Assembly (NCBI RefSeq): GCF_002920915.1
Contig: NZ_PQVF01000002.1
Coordinates: 248,375 to 312,374 of the forward strand
Origin: Solitalea longa
GTDB taxonomy: Bacteria > Bacteroidota > Bacteroidia > Sphingobacteriales > Sphingobacteriaceae
DNA length: 64,000 nt
Direction: 5' to 3'
A model generated the notes under the pieces. That model had not been told where the DNA came from. It saw only the letters and a list, made by a program, of their open reading frames with translations, and ran no database searches. The number at the start of each line of letters is the position of its first letter. Position 1 is the first letter of the stretch. This document shows, piece by piece, positions 17,195 to 26,929 of this stretch. The position numbers were made by a program, and so were the translations under genes.

Positions 17195-17247
17195 TTAGCG
17201 TCATAGATATCAACAAAATGATTTGATAACTAAAAACTAAACATAAT

Positions 17248-17961
17248 ATGAAAACGCTCGTAAAAACCATCACTGTTGTTAGCATTGCTACCCTTACTGC
17301 AGTTGGTACTACCAAGTTAAACCTGAACACTTATTCGGGCAGCGAGGAAAAAAACAGTAAAACTTCAATAGATATTTATTATCCACAGGAAGAAAGCTTA
17401 CTTAACAAAACTCAATACTTAAACGAGGTAACCGTTCATGCTTATTCAAGCACCAGAATGAATTCACTTGTAGAGTTTAAACCTGACTTAACCTTAGATG
17501 TTGATGTTACAGCATTAGCAACAGCTGAAAGATTAAGCAAACAGATCAGGTTCGCTCCTATGCAACCTGTAGTTGAGACTGAACCTATTGCAGCTGAAGA
17601 AGCTTATTTAGCAGAACTGATCAGATTTAAACCTACAGAAATTGAAGTTTCAGATTTGGAATTGAATGCATTGATACAATTTGTACCAGATGAAATTGAT
17701 TCAAACCCAATAACAGAACCTGTGTCAATTGATCAATTAGTGAAATTTACTCCTTCTAGTTTAAACAATGAAACTATTGTTGAGCCGATAAGTAAACTTG
17801 ATGAACTGATTAAATTTACTCCTTGTACTGCTTTATACGAAAGTGAAATCATTGAACCACAAAGCATTAATGACATGGTAAAATTCCAACCTTTAAACTG
17901 GGAGAATGAATTGGTAGAAGAACCCGTTACTGATTGTAACAGCGAGCTAGTTATAAAGTAA
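17248..17961 (+). CDS. Secreted F-x-P repeat protein, copy 2 (unknown function)
   Basis: A 237-residue paralogue of the preceding gene, aligned without gaps: I count 31 differences, about 87% identity. The signal peptide, the TonB-box-like YLNEVTVHAYSSTR and all seven F-x-P motifs are kept. Most changes are conservative or fall in linkers. It lies exactly 1065 bases after copy 1 and has its own control array and terminator, so each is probably an independent transcription unit. Both copies look intact, arguing for selection on both. Function unknown. Confidence 0.85.
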   Translation: MKTLVKTITVVSIATLTAVGTTKLNLNTYSGSEEKNSKTSIDIYYPQEESLLNKTQYLNEVTVHAYSSTRMNSLVEFKPDLTLDVDVTALATAERLSKQIRFAPMQPVVETEPIAAEEAYLAELIRFKPTEIEVSDLELNALIQFVPDEIDSNPITEPVSIDQLVKFTPSSLNNETIVEPISKLDELIKFTPCTALYESEIIEPQSINDMVKFQPLNWENELVEEPVTDCNSELVIK

Positions 17962-17991
17962 TATATATAAAATTTGGTAACCCTTATTTTA

Positions 17992-18029
17992 CAAGGAGGT
18001 AGGAAGACAGTTCTACCTCCTTGTTTTTT
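17992..18029 (+). terminator. Terminator of repeat protein 2
   Basis: Perfect 11-base arms CAAGGAGGTAG and CTACCTCCTTG with a 10-base loop and a T-run, 30 bases after the stop codon. Longer than its counterpart after copy 1. Confidence 0.88.
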
Positions 18030-18194
18030 AGGCACTAACGCTAACTTTCCCTTTCCTCACCTATCGTCCGCTTTCAATACAATAAAATATCTTTTACCTG
18101 AAGGTGTTATATTTATAAAATCAGAGTTGCCCTGGCCGCTCCGAAAACTTAATCCTGCTAAAGCAGTATAATTCTTTCACTTTAAAACAGGCCG

Positions 18195-20429
18195 ATGATT
18201 CACTTACCACATTTAATTACCGACCTCACCTTAATACTGGCTTCTGCCGGAGTAACTCTTTTAATCTTTAAAAAATTAAAACAACCTGTGGTATTGGGGT
18301 ATTTAATTACAGGTCTTTTAATAGGCCCAAATTTTACCCTTTTCCCTACCGTTACCGAAATTGACAGCATTAAAATATGGGCGGAGATAGGGGTAATCTT
18401 CCTTCTATTTAGCCTTGGACTTGAATTTAGCTTTAAAAAACTGATCAAAGTTGGCGGCAGTGCATCAATAACTGCAATAACAGAAGTTATTTCAATGCTG
18501 GCCATTGGTTATATTACAGGGCTGGTGATGGGCTGGAACCAGATGGACAGTATTTTTTTAGGGGGCATTTTATCGATCTCGTCCACCACTATTATTATCC
18601 GGGCATTTGAAGAACTGGGAGTAAAGAACAAGAAATTTGCATCATTGGTTTTCGGAGTACTAATTGTGGAGGACCTGGTGGCCATTTTGTTACTGGTATT
18701 GCTTTCCACATTAGCTGTTAGCCAGCAGTTTGCAGGAGACCAAATGCTGATCTCGGTACTAAAGCTCGTTTTCTTTCTTTCTATTTGGTTTTTAGGAGGA
18801 ATTTTTTTGATCCCAACTCTTCTTAAAAAAGCGAAGCGTTTGATGAACGAAGAAATGTTGCTTGTTATTTCGCTGGCCTTATGCTTACTGATGGTATCAC
18901 TGGCAACAGTAGCCGGCTTTTCTCCTGCCCTCGGCGCCTTTGTCATGGGAGCCATACTTGCCGAAACAACTTCCGCCGAAAAAATTGAACATCTCGTAAA
19001 ACCAGTTAAAGATTTATTCGGAGCCATTTTTTTTGTTTCAGTAGGGATGTTGATCGATCCAATAGTTTTGGTTGAATATTGGGCCCCCGTTTTAATCATT
19101 ACTGCAGTAACTATTGTTGGAAAGACATTAAGTTCAGGTTTAGGGGCACTTTTATCCGGCGAAACCTTAAAACATTCATTACAAACAGGAATGAGTCTGG
19201 CACAAATTGGAGAGTTTTCATTTATAATTGCCACCCTGGGATTAAGCTTGAACGTAACAAGCGAATTTCTCTATCCAATTGCAGTTGCTGTTTCGGCCCT
19301 AACAACATTTACCACACCTTATTTCATCAATCTGGCAGAACCTACCTATAATTTCATTTACAAGTTACTTCCTGAAAACGCTCAAAATGCATTATTAAGA
19401 TACAGTTCAGGCTCTCAAAATGTATCTGAAACCAATAACTGGAAAGAATTTCTCAAAATTTACCTTTCTACTATAATTACCAACTCTATAATAATTGCAG
19501 GGATTTTATTTACAGTAAAATACCTGACCCCAAAAATCAAAGAACATTTTATCCTAAATAATTTTGAACAACTGGCCATTATAATTTTGGCGTTTGCGCT
19601 AATGAGTCCGTTTCTTTGGGCTCTTTCTGCAAAAAAGATCCAGGGTACGGCATATAAACAATTATGGTTCGACACCAAATACAACCGTGGACCATTAATT
19701 AGTTTGGAAGTATTGAGAATTTTATTGTCGGTACTATTTATTGGCGCATTGATCGGCCAGTTTTTCTCTGTAACAATTGCAATTATTGCAGCCATTTTGA
19801 TATCACTGATTAGTTTTATAATTTTTTCAAATCGGCTACAATCTTTTTATGGGAAACTAGAATCCCGATTTCTGAACAATTTAAATGCACGAGAAATTAA
19901 AGAAGCGGCTCAAAGAATGGATGAACTAATGCCATGGGATGCTCACCTTGCTTCTTTTACGGTTAATCCTGAATCAGAAGCCGTTGGTAAAACCTTAATT
20001 GAACTATCGTTAAGAGAAAAATTTGGAATTAATGTAGCTGTTATAGAGCGCGGTACTAAGAAGATTAAAATTCCTGGTAAGGAAGAATACATCTATCCCT
20101 ACGACAGAATTGCGGTAGTTGGTACTGATGAGCAGTTAAAAAACTTTGAACAATTCATTACATCAATTCCGGTTGACAATGCAGAAACCAATGGCAGCAA
20201 TAGCGAAATTTCACTTCAAAAAATTACAGTAAATGCAAGTTCGCCATTATTGGGCAAAACCATTAAAGGTTCAAAAATAAGGGAAAAAGCCATGGCCCTT
20301 ATTGTTGGTATTGAACGAAATAATCAAAGAATATTAAATCCTGAAAGTTCGTTTCAGTTTGAAAAAGGAGACATTTTGTGGGTAGCAGGCGAGAAAAAGC
20401 TCATCCATTCAGTTGTAAATGAATTATAA
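18195..20429 (+). CDS. Kef-type monovalent cation:proton antiporter (CPA2) with two RCK-C domains
   Basis: A 744-residue inner-membrane antiporter. Residues 1-385 form the sodium/hydrogen exchanger fold (GYLITGLLIGPN near the start, SISSTTIIIRAFEEL, FSPALGAFVMGAILAET, AQIGEFSFIIATLG). Further helices lie at about 425-530. Two C-terminal TrkA-C/RCK-C-like regulatory domains follow (about 575-655 and 668-744). The NAD-binding TrkA-N domain of Escherichia coli KefB/KefC is missing, so nucleotide control by that route is unlikely. Probable role: potassium or sodium/proton balance. It converges on the gene at 20452, 22 bases apart. Confidence 0.88.
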   Translation: MIHLPHLITDLTLILASAGVTLLIFKKLKQPVVLGYLITGLLIGPNFTLFPTVTEIDSIKIWAEIGVIFLLFSLGLEFSFKKLIKVGGSASITAITEVISMLAIGYITGLVMGWNQMDSIFLGGILSISSTTIIIRAFEELGVKNKKFASLVFGVLIVEDLVAILLLVLLSTLAVSQQFAGDQMLISVLKLVFFLSIWFLGGIFLIPTLLKKAKRLMNEEMLLVISLALCLLMVSLATVAGFSPALGAFVMGAILAETTSAEKIEHLVKPVKDLFGAIFFVSVGMLIDPIVLVEYWAPVLIITAVTIVGKTLSSGLGALLSGETLKHSLQTGMSLAQIGEFSFIIATLGLSLNVTSEFLYPIAVAVSALTTFTTPYFINLAEPTYNFIYKLLPENAQNALLRYSSGSQNVSETNNWKEFLKIYLSTIITNSIIIAGILFTVKYLTPKIKEHFILNNFEQLAIIILAFALMSPFLWALSAKKIQGTAYKQLWFDTKYNRGPLISLEVLRILLSVLFIGALIGQFFSVTIAIIAAILISLISFIIFSNRLQSFYGKLESRFLNNLNAREIKEAAQRMDELMPWDAHLASFTVNPESEAVGKTLIELSLREKFGINVAVIERGTKKIKIPGKEEYIYPYDRIAVVGTDEQLKNFEQFITSIPVDNAETNGSNSEISLQKITVNASSPLLGKTIKGSKIREKAMALIVGIERNNQRILNPESSFQFEKGDILWVAGEKKLIHSVVNEL

Positions 20430-20451
20430 ACGGCGCTTCGATAGATCAAAC

Positions 20452-21645
20452 TCATTCACCTTTATCTCCCATATCACGCTGGGGAACAGAATCAGGCTTT
20501 ATTGTAATCAAAGTAACTTCAGGTTTATAATTCATATCTCTTAAATCGGTTGCTGGTTTTTCGAAATATTTATAAAGCAAATAAGATAAACCAATGGTTA
20601 GTGTCCAATAAATTAAATAGCAGAATAATCCTGTAAATGCCCCCAATTCATTATTTCCTACAAAAGCTTTTATACTATTAGATATTAGTGAATTATGAAT
20701 AAGGTACATTGAATAGGAGATTGTACTTATAAAAGTTACGACCTTTAATAAGATCGCATTTTTAATATCTACGAAACATAAAAGTGGCAAAATCAATAAG
20801 GCTCCTAAGCTATATATCAAGGGATAGATCACGTAGAAAAAGAAGGTATCTGCGTGTTGATTATGTAAATAAAAAAGAAAGCTAAAACTCAAACATCCAA
20901 TCCCAATAGCAAAAGCCCAATAACGAAGTCGTTTCCAAAGATTAGCCTTGAAATAATTGAAATAAGCTCCAACAAAACCAATAAATATCGAATCCAAGCG
21001 GAAGATCATTACCTGACGTATTGAATCATTCCAATCTACTTCCGAAGTATGAAAAAAAACAAAGTAAATTGCCCTTACCGAAATGACCAAAAAGATCAAC
21101 AAGCCGGTGGCTATTAGAAAGATAAGCTTCTTTGAAAAATATTTTAGAAGGGCTGATAAAATCACTAAGGACAATGGCGCACATAAATAGGCGAATTCCT
21201 CAACTGACAGGCTCCATGAATCATAAAAAAAACCGGAATTAACGTGGGCGGAAAAATTCTGTATAAAGAAAAAATAAGTCCACAAATGATCCGGTAATGT
21301 TATTCTGAAAATATATACGGTAAACAGAATATTTAAAATTAAAACCAGGTAATAATTGGGTAATGTCCTGAACCATCTACGACTCCAAAAGTTTTTAACT
21401 TCTGCAAAGCCAAAATCGTCAGTTTTAATAAATACCTTTAGGAGAATACTTCCAATGAGAAAACCACTTAACACAAAAAACAATTCTACACCCATATAAC
21501 CGAATGCCCCATTAAACAATGTTCTTATGGGCTTAGGACAACCATCCAACATCCATCTTCCATGTCCCAATACAACTAATAGAATAGCATTTGTGCGTAG
21601 TAAGTCAAGGCCGACAATTCGGTGACTGGTAGAATTAATAGACAT
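20452..21645 (-). CDS. Acyltransferase family 3 (OafA/NodX-like) membrane protein
   Basis: A 397-residue membrane protein with about ten helices. The family signatures are the N-terminal RIVGLDLLRTNAILLVVLGHGRW with the conserved His, then GVELFFVLSGFLIGSIL and FWSRRWFRTLPNYY. Members transfer acyl groups to sugars of surface polysaccharides at the inner membrane. No glycan biosynthesis genes lie beside it, so the acceptor is unknown. The hydrophilic tail after about residue 370 is short, with no SGNH domain. Its start is 224 bases from the divergent dnaX. Confidence 0.88.
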   Translation of the reverse strand: MSINSTSHRIVGLDLLRTNAILLVVLGHGRWMLDGCPKPIRTLFNGAFGYMGVELFFVLSGFLIGSILLKVFIKTDDFGFAEVKNFWSRRWFRTLPNYYLVLILNILFTVYIFRITLPDHLWTYFFFIQNFSAHVNSGFFYDSWSLSVEEFAYLCAPLSLVILSALLKYFSKKLIFLIATGLLIFLVISVRAIYFVFFHTSEVDWNDSIRQVMIFRLDSIFIGFVGAYFNYFKANLWKRLRYWAFAIGIGCLSFSFLFYLHNQHADTFFFYVIYPLIYSLGALLILPLLCFVDIKNAILLKVVTFISTISYSMYLIHNSLISNSIKAFVGNNELGAFTGLFCYLIYWTLTIGLSYLLYKYFEKPATDLRDMNYKPEVTLITIKPDSVPQRDMGDKGE

Positions 21646-21832
21646 TCAGAGTGTAAATTTTAATCGATTTGAGCAATTTTTCACCTTTAATAACACTTAA
21701 CAGGTCAATTATTTGTTACAAAAGGTTACCTTAAAATAATAAATAAATATTTAATCCAAATAAATTAGGAAAAATAATTGTTTGAACATTAAAAGAGTTC
21801 TGACATTATACTGTAACACCTTTAAACAACGC

Positions 21833-21863
21833 TTGCACTTGGCTTAAACAATTTCTATTTTCG
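21833..21863 (+). promoter_or_regulatory. Promoter of dnaX, very close to the start codon
   Basis: TTG (21833-21835), 20-base spacer, TATTTTCG (21856-21863; one mismatch to TAnnTTTG). The box ends 6 bases before the ATG at 21870, so the transcript would have almost no leader. Confidence 0.45.
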
Positions 21864-21869
21864 TTGCGG

Positions 21870-23663
21870 ATGGAAAATTTCATTGTATCAGCGCGAAAAT
21901 ACAGACCCGACAAATTCAACAGTGTTGTGGGTCAGGCACATATAACCAATACGCTGAAGAACGCGATAAAGACGGGACAGTTAGCTCAGGCATTCTTGTT
22001 CTGCGGTCCGCGTGGCGTTGGTAAAACTACTTGTGCTCGTGTGCTGGCCAAAACCATCAACTGCCAAACTCCAACGGCTGATTTTGAAGCCTGTGGCGAA
22101 TGTGAATCATGTCTTTCGTTTAAAAACGGAAGTTCAATGAATATTCATGAATTGGACGCCGCTTCTAACAATTCCGTTGATGATATCCGGAGTTTGGTAG
22201 AGCAGGTTCGATACGCTCCTCAAGCCGGCAAATACAAGATCTATATCATCGACGAGGTTCACATGCTTTCTGCAAGTGCATTTAATGCATTTCTGAAAAC
22301 GTTGGAAGAGCCACCATCGTACGCCATTTTTATTTTAGCTACCACTGAAAAGCATAAAATCTTACCTACCATTTTATCCCGTTGTCAAATTTTTGACTTT
22401 AACAGGATAAAGGTTGATGATATTGCCCATCACCTGGAGTACATTGCTAAAACCGAAAACATCAGCTTCGAACCTGATGCATTACATATTATTGCTCAAA
22501 AAGCTGATGGCGCTCTACGCGATGCTTGTTCGATGTTCGATCAGATCACCTCATTTTCGCAAGGAAATATTACCTATAGATCTGCAATCGACAATCTGAA
22601 CATTCTTGATTATGACTATTATTTCAGGGTTACCGAGGCTTTATTAAACGAAAACATTTCTGAAAGCCTGCTGATCTTTGATGAGATTTTGGACAAAGGA
22701 TTCGATGGCAATAATTTCATCAATGGATTATGTAGCCATTTCCGTGATCTGCTAGTTTGCAAAGACACCGCTACTGTTAAGTTATTGGAGGTAAGTGAGG
22801 GAATTCGGAAGAAATATCTCGAGCAATCTCAAAAAGCGCCTGTTTCATTTTTACTTTCAGGATTAAGCATTGGTAATCAGGCAGATTTAAATTATAAAGG
22901 CAGTAAAAACCAACGTTTACAGGTGGAATTGGCTTTAATGAAAATGTGCCATATCAGGGCGGCATTAAACGTATCGAATGGTCAACTTCCGCAATCGGAG
23001 GTAAAAAAAAAACCTGATACCGTAACAACAACGCCGTCACAAACTACTCCTCCTGTAACAACAACTTCACCGGTGGTTAAAAACGAACCGGTAGTAGCTA
23101 AGGCTGATCCCGCTCCTCCTGTGGCTCCAAAGGCAGCTACTGCTGCTGTTCCTAAGGCTACCGTATCAGCGGCAATTCCTTCACTCAAAATTCCTTCCAT
23201 TAAAAATCTTGGAAGCAATACAACACAACCTGAAGAGGACGAAAGAAAAGAAAACGCTATTGTTGAAACGGTTGAAATAAAAGTAAATCAACCTTTTACC
23301 GAAGATCAGCTTTTACGTTATTGGAATGAATTTGCGGAAATTGCGGCTGGAGAATCGAAAATTGGTTTGCATACCGTGATGACAGTGAACAGTCCTAAAC
23401 TTCGACCTGATTATACAATCGAAGTAATTGTGATCGATAAATATCAAACCGATATTGTACAGTCGGAGCAAATACAGGTTCTGCGTTTCCTAAAAAATAA
23501 GCTTCAAAATAATACCATAAAAATTGAAGCGGTTATTGGAGAAGGTCCCGAACAAGCAAAGAAAACACTTTATACCTCTACCGATAAGTTTAAATACCTG
23601 GCCGAAAAAAACCCAAACTTACTTGAGCTTAGAAGGAGGCTTGATCTTGAGATTGATTTTTAG
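21870..23663 (+). CDS. dnaX: DNA polymerase III subunits gamma/tau
   Basis: The clamp-loader ATPase of the replicase, 597 residues from the chosen ATG. The start at 21870 (MENFIVSARKYRPDKF) matches the usual beginning of this family; a TTG two codons upstream is less likely. Visible are Walker A GPRGVGKTT, the four-Cys zinc module (C in KTINC, then CGECESC), IDEVHMLSASAFNAFLKTLEEPP with Walker B, and the sensor SRCQIF. A Pro/Ala/Thr-rich linker (about 370-440) precedes a C-terminal domain. The linker contains AAAAAAAACC near 23005, a possible slippage site for making gamma, but this is weak. The stop overlaps the convergent gene by 4 bases. Confidence 0.96.
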   Translation: MENFIVSARKYRPDKFNSVVGQAHITNTLKNAIKTGQLAQAFLFCGPRGVGKTTCARVLAKTINCQTPTADFEACGECESCLSFKNGSSMNIHELDAASNNSVDDIRSLVEQVRYAPQAGKYKIYIIDEVHMLSASAFNAFLKTLEEPPSYAIFILATTEKHKILPTILSRCQIFDFNRIKVDDIAHHLEYIAKTENISFEPDALHIIAQKADGALRDACSMFDQITSFSQGNITYRSAIDNLNILDYDYYFRVTEALLNENISESLLIFDEILDKGFDGNNFINGLCSHFRDLLVCKDTATVKLLEVSEGIRKKYLEQSQKAPVSFLLSGLSIGNQADLNYKGSKNQRLQVELALMKMCHIRAALNVSNGQLPQSEVKKKPDTVTTTPSQTTPPVTTTSPVVKNEPVVAKADPAPPVAPKAATAAVPKATVSAAIPSLKIPSIKNLGSNTTQPEEDERKENAIVETVEIKVNQPFTEDQLLRYWNEFAEIAAGESKIGLHTVMTVNSPKLRPDYTIEVIVIDKYQTDIVQSEQIQVLRFLKNKLQNNTIKIEAVIGEGPEQAKKTLYTSTDKFKYLAEKNPNLLELRRRLDLEIDF

Positions 23664-26600
23664 TGTTTGATTGAATCCTGAACTGCTTCATCGTCTTTAT
23701 CTTCAGTTTCCATCTCTTTCTCATCCTTAGTTTCTTTCCCCATTTTCACCAAAGGATTATCGCGCGTTCCGGTTATGGTCATTGGTATGCCGATAATGCC
23801 AAAAGGCGGCAACCCCAATCTGAATTTCAAATTCAAGCGTCCGTCAAACGTGGTTTGTCCTTCAATTTTTGGACGAAAACCAGCAATCTTAAACCTTGTT
23901 TTTTCAATATTGATCACATTGTTCTTAATCGAGGTTTTAATTTTCACTCCCTTAAGATTTGGATTATTCACCTCCTCTTTACCGGTGCTTTTACTTACTG
24001 CAGTAAGCATTTTCAAGCCTGCTATTTTAACATCTTTAATCGATAACACTCCGGATCCTACCAATGATGGATAAACAGGCATCATATCAGCGTTCAACCG
24101 ACCTTTTAAATCATAGTTTAATGAAACCACACCCTTTGCCTTTGCCGCCGCCGGTGCCAAATCATGGAAAATTTTTATTTCCTTATAAGCCCGTTGCACA
24201 TCAAAGTCCTTAGCGTTGATCTTATAACTAAAATATGCTTTCCGTGGATTTTCACTTTCGTAGGTTGCATCCATCACCACTTTACAGCCAATCAAATTAA
24301 ACCCTGTTTGATTTAAACCAATTTGACCATTGCTTAGAGTCATTTGCCCTTTACAACTATCCAACTGCAGGGCTTCATATTTAACACGCTTGGCAAATGC
24401 ATTAAAGGTCATCTCCAAATTTTTGGGTACCATAATAACTCCGCTTTCACCGGCCGCAACCGCTGTAGTATCTCCTGAATAAGCCATGAACTCATCGACT
24501 ACCAGAAAGTTCGATCGCAGATCAAAAACACCTTTCAAAAGGTCGTTCTTCAATGCATAATTAATAACATTACTGAGGTATCCATCCAATTCAAAATCTG
24601 ATTGCCCATACAAAGCCTTAAACTTATCGAACTGCAGCTTGTCGTTTTTAAAACTAAAAACTCCTGTTTCCAAAACGAGCGGCTTAGGGAACAACTCTGA
24701 AACGAAATTAATATTATAGAGTTTCAAGGTTCCTGAGTTATTTAATCGGCTATAATTGCCCTTCATGGCATCGCTTTGCCGGCCACGCAAAGCAAGGTTG
24801 GCATCAATTTTACCATTAACATTTAAGCCTTTGTAAGAAAACACCTTGTATATGCGACCAATATCAATCTGGCCATTCGCTTTTATATCATAGAGTAGAT
24901 CATCAAAATTTGCCAGGTCGGCATTTAAACTAAAAGGTGTTCCCTCAAATTTGAATGTTAATGGCTGTATCGAAACCTTTAGATCTTTTAAGGTTCCATC
25001 AGTATTAGTTGCCGTTGACCGAACCTCAATATTTTCAATAGGATTTGGATAGTATTTAGTTTTAATACGTCCATTCATTAATGAAATCGTTGCCTGTGTA
25101 TGAGGAAACTGGTGTTGGTCAGGATCATATTTACCTTTTGTAAGCACATCCATATTTAGCATTCCCCGGATATCAACACTGTCGACCGGATACACCTGCT
25201 TTATATCAGCAAGATTAAAATTTGCTTTCAGATCGGCTTCCATTGGAAAGCCCTTGGCTCCATTTATCTTCAAAAAGCCTTTTATATAATTTTTTAGAAT
25301 GTTTGCATTTAGATTCTCAATGGCAATATTGGCATTTTTAATATTATTGTCGGGACAGCTCCCATTTATTGCAAAGCTGATATTGTTGATGGACTGCGGT
25401 AGCGAAGCATATTTAAAATAGCCATTTGTTAACGACGACCTTAATGTGAATTTAGGTATGGAAAGAATAACTGTATCATGTCGTATCGAATTAGGATCGA
25501 GACCTGCAAGGTATTTTCCTTCCGCTAGCAGGTGCAGATTATAACGTCCTCTTACCGCAAAATCACTAATACCATAAGCTTTTTGCCATTTTTCAAGATC
25601 TATATCTGAATTAATATTGACATACAGAACGGGCTGATAAATTCCTTTTATTCTGATGATCGAACTAAAATAATCTTTATCAATATTGAAAAACAGAGAA
25701 TCAATTTTTAAGTAGGTGCTGTCGAAATTCAAAGAAGGCAATTTAATATCCATATTCAGAAACAGATTTTTAACCGGAGACGGAACCTGCTGATTGGCAA
25801 TTAGTCCATTCCTGATTTTCATGTTGACATTAAAATCAGGCATTATATTTTTTTCAGAAATGTATTTTCCAATCAAACTTGCTGTAACATCCGTTGAACC
25901 TTCAACCTTTGTTTTTTCAAGCCATTTTTGGTACTCCGGCGGGAAGGTTGTAAAAAAATCATGAAGGTTGGCATCCTTGGTACTTAACTTAAAGTCCATA
26001 TCATAACCCACATCTAAAAACTCAAAGCGTCCGTTAAATTGCACAGGCAACTTGTTTATCTTCAAATCATTTCGTTGAAACAATAAGGCTAAGGAGTTGG
26101 TATTTATTTGCGTTATTAAATTGGCATTAACCTCTTTGCTCAAAAAATACGGTACACCGTCAAAATAAAAATCCAATGAATCAATTTGCGCCTTGGTATA
26201 CAGGTCGAAAATATCCTTGCTTAAATCGCCTTTCCCATCGTAGTTAAACCCTTTTGCATCCAGCACCATAGGCAGCGAACGATCATTATAATACAGATGG
26301 CTATTGGTAATTAATATCTGTTCAATTTTCAATGACATGCTGCTGCTATCAGCTACCTTATTTTCGTTTTTATCCTCAGCCGGAACATATACATTATAAT
26401 TGGCTTCGCCCTTTTCGTTAAATAAAATATTTATCTGGGCACTGGCAAGAAAGATCTGGTCTACCTTTATGCTTTCCTCAAAAACACTTTGAAGGTTAAT
26501 CCCAAGGGAAATCTCCTTAGCTCCAACAAGGGTTTCTTTGGTATATGGAGAAGAGCCTTTTAAGTTAAAATCATAAAGAGTGAGCGTTAAGGCGGGAAAA

Positions 26601-26797
26601 TGTTTAAAAAAGGAAAGGCCAACATCTGAATAGGTTAATTCGCCTTTGAGGTTCTTAGCCGACCAGGTTTTTATTTTTGCAGACACTCCGTCTTTTAAAA
26701 AGAAGGGTGTAATAAGCAGTATTAACAGAATGCAGGCAAAAGCAATTCCGGCGACTTTGAGTATTTTAATAAGAACAGAGCGAAGTGTAGGATTCAT
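23660..26797 (-). CDS. AsmA-like large envelope protein
   Basis: A 1045-residue protein with an N-terminal membrane helix (about residues 10-32) and a long periplasmic beta-rich body. The start ILKVAGIAFACILLILLITPFFLKDGVSAKIKTWSAKNLKGELTYSDVGLSFFKHFPALTLTLYDF is typical of AsmA proteins, and the end (GVLSIKDVKIAGLKML ... FRLGLPPFGIIGIPMTITGTRDNPLVKMG) fits the AsmA-like C-terminal region. Relatives (AsmA, TamB, YhdP) form bridges carrying phospholipid to the outer membrane. The tail is acidic and low complexity (KETKDEKEMETEDKDDEAVQ). Tail to tail with dnaX, overlapping by 4 bases. Confidence 0.85.
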   Translation of the reverse strand: MNPTLRSVLIKILKVAGIAFACILLILLITPFFLKDGVSAKIKTWSAKNLKGELTYSDVGLSFFKHFPALTLTLYDFNLKGSSPYTKETLVGAKEISLGINLQSVFEESIKVDQIFLASAQINILFNEKGEANYNVYVPAEDKNENKVADSSSMSLKIEQILITNSHLYYNDRSLPMVLDAKGFNYDGKGDLSKDIFDLYTKAQIDSLDFYFDGVPYFLSKEVNANLITQINTNSLALLFQRNDLKINKLPVQFNGRFEFLDVGYDMDFKLSTKDANLHDFFTTFPPEYQKWLEKTKVEGSTDVTASLIGKYISEKNIMPDFNVNMKIRNGLIANQQVPSPVKNLFLNMDIKLPSLNFDSTYLKIDSLFFNIDKDYFSSIIRIKGIYQPVLYVNINSDIDLEKWQKAYGISDFAVRGRYNLHLLAEGKYLAGLDPNSIRHDTVILSIPKFTLRSSLTNGYFKYASLPQSINNISFAINGSCPDNNIKNANIAIENLNANILKNYIKGFLKINGAKGFPMEADLKANFNLADIKQVYPVDSVDIRGMLNMDVLTKGKYDPDQHQFPHTQATISLMNGRIKTKYYPNPIENIEVRSTATNTDGTLKDLKVSIQPLTFKFEGTPFSLNADLANFDDLLYDIKANGQIDIGRIYKVFSYKGLNVNGKIDANLALRGRQSDAMKGNYSRLNNSGTLKLYNINFVSELFPKPLVLETGVFSFKNDKLQFDKFKALYGQSDFELDGYLSNVINYALKNDLLKGVFDLRSNFLVVDEFMAYSGDTTAVAAGESGVIMVPKNLEMTFNAFAKRVKYEALQLDSCKGQMTLSNGQIGLNQTGFNLIGCKVVMDATYESENPRKAYFSYKINAKDFDVQRAYKEIKIFHDLAPAAAKAKGVVSLNYDLKGRLNADMMPVYPSLVGSGVLSIKDVKIAGLKMLTAVSKSTGKEEVNNPNLKGVKIKTSIKNNVINIEKTRFKIAGFRPKIEGQTTFDGRLNLKFRLGLPPFGIIGIPMTITGTRDNPLVKMGKETKDEKEMETEDKDDEAVQDSIKH

Positions 26798-26869
26798 TTA
26801 AAGATGAATGAGCGTAAATAAATAAATGCAACTAGCTAATTACAAGCATTGTACCACTATTAAATTTAC

Positions 26870-26908
26870 AAAAATAAAAGCCATTAAACAGCTGTTTAAT
26901 GGCCTTTG
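26870..26908 (-). terminator. Perfect-palindrome terminator of the MFS gene
   Basis: Twelve-base arms GCCATTAAACAG and CTGTTTAATGGC (26880-26903) abut with no loop base between. Read on the minus strand a T-rich tail follows. It ends the MFS transporter transcript before the AsmA-like gene. Confidence 0.8.
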
Positions 26909-26929
26909 ATATTAATTACAGACAACTAT

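Larger units (their letters stand above)
16897..17247. other. Gene-free stretch between the two repeat-protein genes
   Basis: These 351 bases contain the terminator of copy 1 (16927-16959) and the four-box array of copy 2 (17131-17194). The intervening stretch is only partly similar to the corresponding region before copy 1, so the duplicated unit seems to begin near the first GTTACA box. Confidence 0.55.

Noticed and set aside
17974-18171. 65-residue plus-strand frame after repeat protein 2
   Set aside because: It starts inside the terminator hairpin and has no protein-like pattern.
18509-19234. 241-residue frame antisense to the antiporter gene
   Set aside because: It lies wholly inside a well-supported gene and has no recognisable domain; the long frame follows from codon bias of the membrane protein on the other strand.
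23000-23015. Programmed frameshift site in dnaX
   Set aside because: There is an A-run in the linker, but the frame is normally read through to a full-length tau and I cannot show a stimulatory structure, so it is mentioned only as a weak possibility.
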